The position numbers were made by a program, and so were the translations under genes. The notes below the pieces were generated by a model. It did not search any database, was not told the DNA's origin, and saw only the letters and a program-made list of their open reading frames with translations. Positions 32,356-40,800 of a DNA stretch of 62,577 nucleotides are shown piece after piece; positions within the stretch are counted from its first letter, which is position 1, and each line of letters starts with the position of its first letter. The DNA is from DASVWZ01 sp036392935. Lineage in GTDB: Bacteria > Acidobacteriota > Terriglobia > Terriglobales > Acidobacteriaceae. The stretch spans positions 1-62,577 of the forward strand of contig DASVWZ010000299.1 in assembly GCA_036392935.1 (NCBI GenBank), written 5' to 3'.

Positions 32356-35300
32356 ATGGAGTGGAGTCGATGGATCCGTTGGTCAGCCGTGGCGCTTGTG
32401 ATCGTGGTTCTGGTCCTGGCGATTGGCGGTTACGCTTTGTTGAAATCACGGTGGATGCACCATTATGTGCTGGCCAAAGTCGTGCAGGAGACTGAGACAG
32501 CAACCGGAGGCAAAGTTGAGGTTCAGAACTGGAGCCTACATTTTGCTCCGCTGAGTTTCACCCTTTACGGCATTACGCTTCACGGCGCCGAGCCGGTGTG
32601 CGCCAAACCTTTATTTCAAACCGACCAACTGACCATAGGTCTGAATCCAGCCTCGCTCTTACATCGAAAAATTCAGCTCACGCAACTGCTGCTTCAGCAT
32701 CCAGTGGTCGACGTCACCGTCGGCAAAGACGGGGAAAAAAACTTGCCGACAGCCCCCAGTACAAGTGGCAGCGGCACAACCACAGTTTGGAGTCTGGCGG
32801 TTGGCCACACCGTGGTAAACAACGGCGAGATCTACTACAACGATAAAAAGACCCCATTAAGCGCCGACCTGTATGGCTTGAAATCGGAAATTGGTTTTGA
32901 TGCGTTGACGATGAGTTACAGCGGATCAATTTCATATCAAAATGGCCACCTACAGTACGCGGACTATTTTCCGCTCACTCACAGCATGAATGCGGAATTC
33001 AGCGCCAATCGGCGAGCCGCGTCGCTGAAGTCTTTGGTTCTCGAGGTAGGTTCTTCCCAGATCACTGCGCACGCGGAGATGACTGACTACAACGCTCCGA
33101 ACATCCACGCCTCGTACGAATTGAACCTGCACGCGCAGGATTTTGCGAGTTTGTCGCGTGTGGCGGTGCCAACCGGAGAGGCGCATCTCGTCGGCGAAAT
33201 GCGCTACCAGTCCGTAGCGAACCAACCGATGCTGCGGAACATCACAGCAAACGGAGAATTGATTGGTAACAAACTTCAAGTCCAGACCACCGATGCCCGG
33301 CTCGTAGTCGATCACCTGAAAACTCAATATCGACTAGCGAATGGTGAGCTAGACGTCGATGGAATGGGTGCCGACCTGGCGAATGGTCATGTTGCGGCCA
33401 ATCTGAGCCTACAACATCTGGACACCGCTCCGCAGGGCACGTTCGCCGCGTCGCTCGAGCGTTTGTCGCTGGCATCACTTCGACAGTCCGTCAGCCGGGC
33501 GGATGTGAGGCGGATGCCCGTTACCGGCACCATCGATGGAAAGCTAAATGGTGCATGGTCAAACCAGATCAGGAACATTCGTCTTTCGGGAGACATTGGC
33601 GTGAGAGCTGCAGTTTGGAACGATGATCGGACGGCCAAGTCAGAAACGCCAATCGACGGCGACATTCACGTCAGCTATGACGGCAGGCGCAACGCGATCG
33701 CCTTCCGTCAAACAACTTTCCACATCCCTTCGACCGCCGTGGTTCTCGACGGCCAACTCAGCGACAATTCTGACTTGCGCATCCGCGCCACCGCCGGAGA
33801 TTTACATCAGTTCTCAGCATTGGCGTCTTCATTGCGGAGCGCAAGTTCCGAACCACCTGCGCAGCCCATCGCAGTCTCGGGTGGAGCGGTGCTGCAAGTA
33901 GTAGTGCAAGGTCGGATGCAAAACCCGCGGATCACAGGACAACTAAATACTCAGCATCTCGAAGTGCAGGGCAGTCAGTGGAAGACTGCGCAACTTGACT
34001 TCGAGGCGGATGCATCCAACGTGCAGGTCCTGCACGCTTCGCTGGTCAACGCAAAGCAAGGCAGTATGAATTTCAACGGCCAGGTTGGATTAAAGCGATG
34101 GGCCTATCTCGCTTCCAGTCCCGTAACGCTCGATTTGAACTGCAAGGGCATGTCGGTCGCCGATCTCGAGCATTTGGCAAATCTTCAATATCCGATTTCC
34201 GGCAGTCTGTCCGCCAACGTCTCGATTCGTGGCTCGCATCTCAATCCCTCCGGCCACGGGTCCCTGCGGATCGTGAATGGAACGGCATACAATCAGCCGA
34301 TTCGCGATCTGAATGTCCGATTCCACGCGACGAATGACACGATTGATACGCAGACGAACGTCGACCTGTCTGCCGGTTCGGCATCCGCGAACTTGTCCTA
34401 TACGCCCAAGACCAAGGCATACACGTTTGATCTCGAGAGTGCCGGAATAGTCTTGCAGAAGCTGCAGGTAATCCGATCCAGGAACCTGCCGCTGACCGGC
34501 ACACTCACTGCTTCCGCACGCGGAGCAGGGACAGCCGACAACCCGCAACTGGATGCATCTTTCGAAATTCCATCGCTGCAGGTTCAACAGACTACGGTCA
34601 AAACCATCAAAGCTCAATTGGGCGTTTGCGACCAGCGAGCGAATTTGTCTCTGACCTCAACCGCCGCGCAATCCTTTATTCGAGCCAACGCGATTGTCGA
34701 CTTGACCGGCGACTACAACGCCAACGCATCGATCAATACCAACAAAGTTACGCTTGATCCATTCATTGCGCTTTATGCGGCAACTGTGCCGGAAGGGTTC
34801 CACGGCGAAACTGAGTTACACGCGATTCTCAAAGGCCCGCTAAAAGATGCATCCAAACTGGAAGCACACCTCACAATTCCCGAGCTGCGCGGCAGTTATC
34901 AATCGCTCGAGTTTTCCAACGCCGGCCCTATCCGCCTCGACTATGCAGATTCCGTCATCGTGCTCGCGCCCGCACAGATTCAGGGAACGGATACTTCACT
35001 CTCATTCCAAGGCCGGGTACCCATGAATGGTGGACCGCTAACTCTTCAGGCGAAGGGCAACGTAGACCTCGGATTGCTGGCGATGTTCAGTTCGGACGTT
35101 AAGAGCAGCGGCACTGTCGATCTCGATTTGCACGGCGCCGGCACGTCCAGCAATCCACAGCTGTCCGGACAGGTCCAGATTCGGAACGCGGCATTTTCCA
35201 CCAGCGATATGCCGGTAGGCCTTTCGAAGCTGAATGGGACGCTCGCTCTCACCAGCGACAAGGTTCAAATCGTGGACATGAAGGGGCAGATGGGTGGCGG

Positions 35301-36282
35301 AGAGATTTCAGTGGGCGGTTCGATCACCTACCGTCCCAACTTGCAATTCGGCGTCGCCCTCCAGGCCAAATCGGTTCGCCTGCTCTATCCGACAGGGGTT
35401 CGTACGGTGCTCGACAGCAATCTGACATTTGCCGGCAACATGGACGCTTCCACTCTCACCGGACGAACTCTCGTCGACAGTCTGGATTTCACACCTGATT
35501 TTGATCTTTCCACCTTTGCCGGTCAGTTCAATGGAATCTCCGTGCCGTCGAGCGGAGAAAACTTCGCCGACAAAATCAAACTTGCCGTCTTGCTCCAGTC
35601 CAATCAGAATCTTTCAGCGCGAAGCAAACAGATTTCCCTTGAAGGCATTGCCAACCTGCAGATCCGCGGCACAGCCGCGGATCCGGTCATCACAGGACGA
35701 GTCGACCTGACTTCGGGCGAGCTCTTTTTTATGAGCAATCGATATGAGCTGCAACGTGGCATCATCACATTCGATGATCCCAACGAAACCCATCCCAATC
35801 TCAACGTGCAGGTCACCAGCACCATCGAGCAATACAACCTCACTCTCACACTGAACGGTCCTTTTGATCGCCTGGCCACGAATTACGTTTCTGATCCTGC
35901 CCTGCCAACGGCCGACATTATCAGTCTCATCTACCAGGGCGAGACCACCGAGCAGTCCGCCGCTGCCGGAACCAGCACCGATTCCATTCTTGCCAGTGGC
36001 GCAGCCAGCCAGTTTAGTGGCGGATTGCAAAAGCTTGCCGGCATCTCCAGCCTGCAGATCGATCCGACCATGGGCGCAAATAGCTCGGACCCCTCCGCGC
36101 GCATCGCCCTGCAGCAACGGGTGACGAAGAACTTCCTTTTCACCTTCTCAACCGATGTGAGCCAGCCAGAAGCTGAAATTGTGCAAGGCGAATATCAAAT
36201 TAATAAGCGATGGTCCGTCAGTGTAACGCGTAATGAAGTAGGAGGCATTGCGGTGGATGGCCGGTACCACACTAAATTCTGA
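32356..36282 (+). CDS. tamB: TamB-like intermembrane protein
   Basis: 1308 aa. N-terminal transmembrane helix ('WSAVALVIVVLVLAIGGYALL'), then a very long beta-rich region typical of the AsmA/TamB superfamily, which forms a hydrophobic groove across the periplasm. The C-terminal DUF490 domain is recognisable: 'NLNVQVTSTIEQYNLTLTLNGPFDRLATNYVSDPALPTADIISLIYQGETTEQSA' and a final barrel-like strand region. It pairs with the Omp85 protein encoded 7 nt upstream to move phospholipid or assemble outer-membrane proteins. The N-terminal half is less conserved. Confidence 0.9.
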   Translation: MEWSRWIRWSAVALVIVVLVLAIGGYALLKSRWMHHYVLAKVVQETETATGGKVEVQNWSLHFAPLSFTLYGITLHGAEPVCAKPLFQTDQLTIGLNPASLLHRKIQLTQLLLQHPVVDVTVGKDGEKNLPTAPSTSGSGTTTVWSLAVGHTVVNNGEIYYNDKKTPLSADLYGLKSEIGFDALTMSYSGSISYQNGHLQYADYFPLTHSMNAEFSANRRAASLKSLVLEVGSSQITAHAEMTDYNAPNIHASYELNLHAQDFASLSRVAVPTGEAHLVGEMRYQSVANQPMLRNITANGELIGNKLQVQTTDARLVVDHLKTQYRLANGELDVDGMGADLANGHVAANLSLQHLDTAPQGTFAASLERLSLASLRQSVSRADVRRMPVTGTIDGKLNGAWSNQIRNIRLSGDIGVRAAVWNDDRTAKSETPIDGDIHVSYDGRRNAIAFRQTTFHIPSTAVVLDGQLSDNSDLRIRATAGDLHQFSALASSLRSASSEPPAQPIAVSGGAVLQVVVQGRMQNPRITGQLNTQHLEVQGSQWKTAQLDFEADASNVQVLHASLVNAKQGSMNFNGQVGLKRWAYLASSPVTLDLNCKGMSVADLEHLANLQYPISGSLSANVSIRGSHLNPSGHGSLRIVNGTAYNQPIRDLNVRFHATNDTIDTQTNVDLSAGSASANLSYTPKTKAYTFDLESAGIVLQKLQVIRSRNLPLTGTLTASARGAGTADNPQLDASFEIPSLQVQQTTVKTIKAQLGVCDQRANLSLTSTAAQSFIRANAIVDLTGDYNANASINTNKVTLDPFIALYAATVPEGFHGETELHAILKGPLKDASKLEAHLTIPELRGSYQSLEFSNAGPIRLDYADSVIVLAPAQIQGTDTSLSFQGRVPMNGGPLTLQAKGNVDLGLLAMFSSDVKSSGTVDLDLHGAGTSSNPQLSGQVQIRNAAFSTSDMPVGLSKLNGTLALTSDKVQIVDMKGQMGGGEISVGGSITYRPNLQFGVALQAKSVRLLYPTGVRTVLDSNLTFAGNMDASTLTGRTLVDSLDFTPDFDLSTFAGQFNGISVPSSGENFADKIKLAVLLQSNQNLSARSKQISLEGIANLQIRGTAADPVITGRVDLTSGELFFMSNRYELQRGIITFDDPNETHPNLNVQVTSTIEQYNLTLTLNGPFDRLATNYVSDPALPTADIISLIYQGETTEQSAAAGTSTDSILASGAASQFSGGLQKLAGISSLQIDPTMGANSSDPSARIALQQRVTKNFLFTFSTDVSQPEAEIVQGEYQINKRWSVSVTRNEVGGIAVDGRYHTKF

Positions 36283-36311
36283 GCAAGTCGGAGAGATCCC
36301 GCGGCAAGTTT

Positions 36312-38618
36312 TTAGCCCAGCAGGGCCAATTGCTTTTTCACCTCGTCAGCCTCTCTGAAATTGGGATTGATCTTCAAGACCAATTGCAATTGCTGGCGTG
36401 CCAGAGTGGGCTGATTGGTCTTGGCGTAGGCCATCCCCAAGTGGTAGTGGATGCCGGGATCATCGGGTGCACCAATCTTCGTGGTCAACTTGAGCGCATC
36501 TTGAAACATATGGATTGCCGTTCCGTAGTCACTTTTCTGGTAGTACACCCAGCCCAGAGTATCAGCGGCACTAGGAGAATCCGGCATACCTCGCCGCGCC
36601 GTCTGCGCCAGAGATAGGGCGATTTCGAGATTACCTCCGGATTGGACCATCGCCCACGCAAGATTGTTGGATGCCACAGGATCATCGGGCCGAATCGCCA
36701 GCGCCTTCTGATAGGCATCGATTGTCTTCGGCCAGTCGCGTCTGGACTCGTACAACTCGCCCATTAATATGGGAAAGCTGGCGTCATTCGGGTAGCCTTT
36801 CAACGCCTCTGCGCAGATGGCGAGCGCGCCATCGATCGAGCCCTGAGCCGCCTTTACTTCAGCCAATTTCAACAATGAATCTGGGTTCGCTGTATCCAAC
36901 TGAATCGACTTTTCAAACGCTGCCTCGGCGCCGTTGAAGTCCCTCTTAACACGAAACAACAAGGTCCCGAGCAGATCGTAGAAACCGGCATTATCCGGCG
37001 ATTTGGCGATCTGAGTATTGGCTGCAGCAATGGCTTTGTCGACCTGCTTAAGAGCGACGTAGGCGTTAATCAAGCCACGCAGTGCGTCCTTTGAGTTCGG
37101 ATTCCGATCCAGTGCCTGCTCATAAGCCTTCACGGCCTCATCGTATTGAGCCTGGGCACTCCGCAAGTTTCCCAGCTGAACGTAGCCGGTGGAACTTTGA
37201 GGAGCCACCTGAATTGCTTTGCGAATATCGGCTTCCGCAGGGATGAATTCCTTGCGATTAATTTCTGCCAGCGCGCGCAACGAGTAGCCATCGGGCGATG
37301 CCGGTTGTAACCGGATGATCTGAGTCGCAGCCTCTGCCAGCTTGGCGGGATCGCCACGGCGCAGCGCAAGGCCAGCAAGGGAGCGGTAAGCATCAACCAG
37401 GTCCGGACGAATATGGGTGGCACTCATCCACTCGGTTTCGGCTTGTTGTAAGTCGCCCGCCTTTTCAAACGCAACTCCCAGAACGTAATGTCCTTCAGAG
37501 TTGTTGGGATCTTTCTTGAGCACGGCCTGCAGCGTCGCCGTGGCATCCTTTAAATCGCCTTTCCCGATCTGCATCTGGCTGCGATAGATCAACGCGTCGT
37601 TAAGATTGGGGTCGCCCTTCAATAGTTCGTTGTTGAGTTTTTCGGCTTCGTCCCAGCGTTCCTGCTGAATCAGTAATTGGATGTAAGCTTTCTTCAATTC
37701 CAGATCCTTGGGATGCAGCTGACACAGTGCACCGTACTCTGCCATGGCTTTATCGGAGTCTCCCGTGGCGAAGTAGAGATCCGCCAGCATTCGATAAGCA
37801 GTTGGATCATTCGGAAGATCGTACTTGGTTCGTTTGGCGAGATCCTCGGCAGCGGATTTCTTCCCTTCCGCGAGATACAGGCGAATCATGGCAGCGCGAG
37901 GTTCCACATTCGAAGGCCCGACTTCGATGGCCTTGCGGTATTGCTGTTCAGCATCGCTGAAGCGGCCGTTGGATTGATAAAACGCTCCCAGCAGCAGGTA
38001 TGCCTCGGTGGCAGCGGGATTCAGTTCGATGACTTTCTTAAAGCTCGCTTCCGCTTTGTCGGACTGGCTGCTCTTCGATTCCAGCAGCGCCAGTTCGAGA
38101 TGAAACTCCCATCGGGCCGCGTCTAAGGCAATCGCCTTTTGGACTTCGTCGATTGCTGCCGGCACATTGTCCTGCGCGGCGAAAAGACTGGAAATCAGTG
38201 AATGGACCGCCGGGTCATTTGGCCGCTGTTTGATAAGCAAATCTGTATGCTGCTGGGCGGTCTGAAAATCGTGGCCCAGGATTAAGAGATTTGCTAGTTC
38301 CATGCGTGCCTGGTAGTTGCCCGGCTGCAACTCCACCGTCCGCGAGAGCTCCTGCACGCCGCCCGCTCCTTGCTGCAGTTTGAGATAGGTTTGGGCAAGC
38401 TGATAATGCGCGTCGGCGTACTGAGGGTCAATCTTGACCGCGTTCAGGAACTCAATCGCCGCTTCCCGGTACTTCCCCTGAGCAAAGTATTGTTGCCCAT
38501 TCTGAAAGTATTTGTGTTTCTGAGCTTCCGGATTGCGGGAACAGGCAAGGACACTAATAAGGACAGACGTACAGACCACCGCGAACAGACGATAATGCCG
38601 AAAACCACGAATCTTCAC
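36312..38618 (-). CDS. PrsT-like TPR lipoprotein of an exosortase system
   Basis: About 768 aa from GTG 38618, which follows GGAG by 5 nt (the frame opens at TTG 38651). Lipobox 'VLISVLAC' near residue 25 marks an outer-membrane or periplasmic lipoprotein. The rest is almost all 34-residue TPR repeats ('AAIEFLNAVKIDPQYADAHYQLAQTYLKL' and ~18 more). Position next to a PEP-CTERM-like gene and a polysaccharide locus fits PrsT, the TPR protein of exosortase A systems, but a general TPR lipoprotein is possible. Confidence 0.75.
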   Translation of the reverse strand: MKIRGFRHYRLFAVVCTSVLISVLACSRNPEAQKHKYFQNGQQYFAQGKYREAAIEFLNAVKIDPQYADAHYQLAQTYLKLQQGAGGVQELSRTVELQPGNYQARMELANLLILGHDFQTAQQHTDLLIKQRPNDPAVHSLISSLFAAQDNVPAAIDEVQKAIALDAARWEFHLELALLESKSSQSDKAEASFKKVIELNPAATEAYLLLGAFYQSNGRFSDAEQQYRKAIEVGPSNVEPRAAMIRLYLAEGKKSAAEDLAKRTKYDLPNDPTAYRMLADLYFATGDSDKAMAEYGALCQLHPKDLELKKAYIQLLIQQERWDEAEKLNNELLKGDPNLNDALIYRSQMQIGKGDLKDATATLQAVLKKDPNNSEGHYVLGVAFEKAGDLQQAETEWMSATHIRPDLVDAYRSLAGLALRRGDPAKLAEAATQIIRLQPASPDGYSLRALAEINRKEFIPAEADIRKAIQVAPQSSTGYVQLGNLRSAQAQYDEAVKAYEQALDRNPNSKDALRGLINAYVALKQVDKAIAAANTQIAKSPDNAGFYDLLGTLLFRVKRDFNGAEAAFEKSIQLDTANPDSLLKLAEVKAAQGSIDGALAICAEALKGYPNDASFPILMGELYESRRDWPKTIDAYQKALAIRPDDPVASNNLAWAMVQSGGNLEIALSLAQTARRGMPDSPSAADTLGWVYYQKSDYGTAIHMFQDALKLTTKIGAPDDPGIHYHLGMAYAKTNQPTLARQQLQLVLKINPNFREADEVKKQLALLG

Positions 38619-38651
38619 GAGGGCTCCACGGCTGCATCGGCCGACCGCCAA

Positions 38652-38911
38652 CTGTTCGCACTATAACGCAACGTATCTATCTGAGGGCAAGGTCTCGGGA
38701 TCCAGAAAAATTTTCGGAGGCCGCGATCGCGTCGCTTTGACTGCAACATACACAAACAAAAGCAACTGCGCCATAGTTGCAATGGCTTGCAACCGCGGTA
38801 GCAGAAATTATCAGTCTTGACACTAATCTTATACGCGCTAAATTGAGCATCGGGGTGATATACCCCGACACCGTTCTCCCCCGGTAGATTACGCGTGAGG
38901 ACTGGAAGACC
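38652..38911. promoter_or_regulatory. Divergent control region of prsT-like and VPEGG-protein genes
   Basis: 260 nt. Plus-strand promoter TTGACA (38817-38822), 16-nt spacer, TAAATT (38839-38844). A perfect 7-bp hairpin TCGGGGT-GATAT-ACCCCGA at 38850-38868 lies at the predicted transcript start. Upstream is the phased repeat TTGCAATGGCTTGCAAC at 38777-38793. The prsT-side promoter is not clear. Confidence 0.6.
38777..38793. repeat. TTGCA direct repeat, site A
   Basis: TTGCAATGGCTTGCAAC: two TTGCAA units exactly 10 bp apart. A 15/17 match lies upstream of the antiterminator gene at 39959-39975. Confidence 0.6.
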
Positions 38912-39610
38912 GTGAAGAGAATTATTTTTATTGCCGTCGTTGCATGCGCCCTCTGGGGAAGTTCCGCTCTTGCGCAGAACTCAAATCTTTCATTTAATGG
39001 ATCCTCGCAAGGCAAAAGCTATTGCGGCGGTGAGTACGGATGCGTCGACACCGGCTTTCTAGACGGAACCATTAACGGCGTTGGGGTTGGACCGCAGAAC
39101 TCCGGCGATCCGGGGATGATCTGCGACGACTACCAGAAGAACCTCAATAACGGCCAAAAGTGGTCCGCCAACGGGATCGACGTGGCCAGCCTGAACGCAG
39201 GCAATATCAGCGGCGACACCTTGTTCGGAAAAAACATCGGCCTGCAGGGCTACGCTGCGCTCGCCTATCTTGTGAACCAGATGTTCACCTCGAGCCTTAC
39301 CGGTTCCCAGCAGTTGGCGTATTCCCAGGCCCTTTGGTACATCAGCGGCGGGCTTAACTGGAATCAATTGAATCTCGCTGCCAAGGCTCTGGTACTGCTC
39401 GCCGAGCTTTACGTCGACAAGAACGGCGACTCCCTGTCCCAGTATTCGAACCTGTGGCTGTACGCCTCGAAGTCCGGCGGCGGGGAAATGTGGGGCAGAG
39501 TCAGCGTACCCGAAGGGGGAACAGTCGCCGGCTATCTGCTTCTGACCATGGCATCCTGCATGGCGGCAATGTTGCTCCGTAATCGAAGCCGGGCGGCTCA
39601 CCGAATCTAG
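38912..39610 (+). CDS. Secreted protein with VPEGG-type C-terminal sorting signal
   Basis: 232 aa from GTG 38912. Signal peptide '..VVACALWGSSALAQ'. The body contains 'SYCGGEYGCVDTGFLDGTINGVGVGP', 'MICDDY' and 'YVDKNGDSLSQYSNLWLYA'. The end is a PEP-CTERM-like tripartite signal: motif 'VPEGGTVAG', a hydrophobic helix 'YLLLTMASCMAAMLL', and a basic tail 'RNRSRAAHRI'. VPEGG replaces the usual VPEP. The protein would be cut and anchored by an exosortase and then released to the matrix. Divergent from the PrsT-like gene. Confidence 0.75.
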   Translation: MKRIIFIAVVACALWGSSALAQNSNLSFNGSSQGKSYCGGEYGCVDTGFLDGTINGVGVGPQNSGDPGMICDDYQKNLNNGQKWSANGIDVASLNAGNISGDTLFGKNIGLQGYAALAYLVNQMFTSSLTGSQQLAYSQALWYISGGLNWNQLNLAAKALVLLAELYVDKNGDSLSQYSNLWLYASKSGGGEMWGRVSVPEGGTVAGYLLLTMASCMAAMLLRNRSRAAHRI

Positions 39611-40115
39611 TCGGATTCCTCTGATTCCAAGGCATGTGACTTGCCCGCACGAGTGTCTCTTAAGCTTTTTCCCACATCTGGTTAGAGTTATCCTGACAAT
39701 CGAAAGGCCAAGCCCTCCTGGTGGCCGGTGCCAGCTGCACGCGGTGACCGGAGTAACCGCGCGCGCGTGCCAATCGACTAAGCGGGCCTCCGAAAAGCCT
39801 CGACTGCCCATCTTTGACGAGATAGCCTGACTTTGACTCCCACAGATACTAGCGGGAGTAGTAGAAATCATAGAGAAATCGCTTGGGCTGGGGCTGTTAA
39901 CGCAAAAGTAACCCACACCAATGTGCCGTATACGAATTTCTCAGGGTCGTTTTACATCTTGCAGAGGCTTGCAACGATGAGTACAGTTGCGACATTGCAC
40001 AGGGATTAGCCCACAGTCAAGGGCTAGACTGGTTACCCCCGAACCAGTAAGAACTCAGAAAGAAATCAGTGAATCAACCGGTCAAGAATTTTCATGTGAC
40101 CCAGAGGGGATTCGT
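39611..40115 (+). promoter_or_regulatory. Long structured leader before the antiterminator gene
   Basis: 505 nt with no gene on the plus strand. Contains nested hairpins at 39737-39770 (GCACGCG..CGCGTGC, inner GCGGT..ACCGC), a perfect 6-bp stem ACTCCC..GGGAGT at 39836-39859, and the TTGCA repeat at 39959-39975. An UpxY/LoaP-type protein often acts on its own leader RNA, so these hairpins are candidates for that signal. No riboswitch class was recognised. Confidence 0.45.
39959..39975. repeat. TTGCA direct repeat, site B
   Basis: TTGCAGAGGCTTGCAAC, 15 of 17 positions as in site A; units 10 bp apart. Lies 141 nt before the antiterminator start. Confidence 0.6.
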
Positions 40116-40682
40116 GTGAGCAGCAACTGCCAATTACATGTACCACCAGTTCTGGCGAGTTTGGCCGATCCGGACGGCGCTTGCGCCAACTCGCAGTGGT
40201 ATGCAATTCACACCCGAGCGCGCCATGAGAAGTCGGTTACCCAGCGCCTTGAGGGGCAAAACTTCGAAACCTTTCTGCCGTTAGTCAGCGAGGTCCATCG
40301 CTGGAGCGATCGTCGAAAGGTGGTTGAGTTGCCGTTATTCAGCTGTTACGTCTTCGCAAAATTGAGTCGCGCAGCGGAAGAACGGCTGAGCATTCTTCGC
40401 TTCCAGGGTGTGATTGGATTTGTCGGAAATGGATGGGAAGGTACGCCGATTCCGGAATCACAAATTGATGCTGTAAGAACACTCTTGGCCCAGCAGCTAC
40501 CATACTGTACTCACCCCTTCATCAAGATTGGTCAGCGGGTGCGAATTCGCGGTGGGGCGCTGGACGGAGTTGAAGGCACGCTGCTTTCGAGAAATGGCGA
40601 CAGCACTCTAGTGGTTTCGATCGACGCCATACAAAGATCAATGGCAGTCCGAATCGATGGATATGATTTCGAACCTGCGTGA
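40116..40682 (+). CDS. UpxY/NusG-like transcription antiterminator
   Basis: 188 aa from GTG 40116, preceded by GAGGGG at 6 nt. The open frame reaches back to 39987, but the added residues lack family character. NusG N-terminal domain: 'WYAIHTRARHEKSVTQRLEGQNFETFLPLVSEVHRWSDRRKVVELPLFSCYVFAKL'; KOW domain: 'FIKIGQRVRIRGGALDGVEGTLLSR'. Specialised NusG paralogs of this type head polysaccharide operons and let RNA polymerase read through long clusters. It lies at the head of the EPS genes. Confidence 0.88.
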   Translation: MSSNCQLHVPPVLASLADPDGACANSQWYAIHTRARHEKSVTQRLEGQNFETFLPLVSEVHRWSDRRKVVELPLFSCYVFAKLSRAAEERLSILRFQGVIGFVGNGWEGTPIPESQIDAVRTLLAQQLPYCTHPFIKIGQRVRIRGGALDGVEGTLLSRNGDSTLVVSIDAIQRSMAVRIDGYDFEPA

Positions 40683-40800
40683 GTATTAGTTCTTCTCGGG
40701 ATCATGTCCCGGCGCTGCCCTAGCCCGGCCCGAATTCGTTAGTTACGCACACCTACCAGTCGATCAAGCTGAAAGCGACTTCTTACCCGAGCTTACCCGC

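Noticed and set aside
38777..38793. TTGCA repeat as a sigma-54 -24/-12 promoter
   Set aside because: GG and GC elements are not at the needed 10-nt spacing in either site.
39640..39830. c-di-GMP or cobalamin riboswitch in the leader
   Set aside because: A 'CGAAAGG' segment was suggestive, but the other conserved parts of either class are missing.
39059..39916. 285-aa minus-strand frame across the VPEGG gene and leader
   Set aside because: Opposite a gene with signal peptide and sorting signal; the translation shows no motif.
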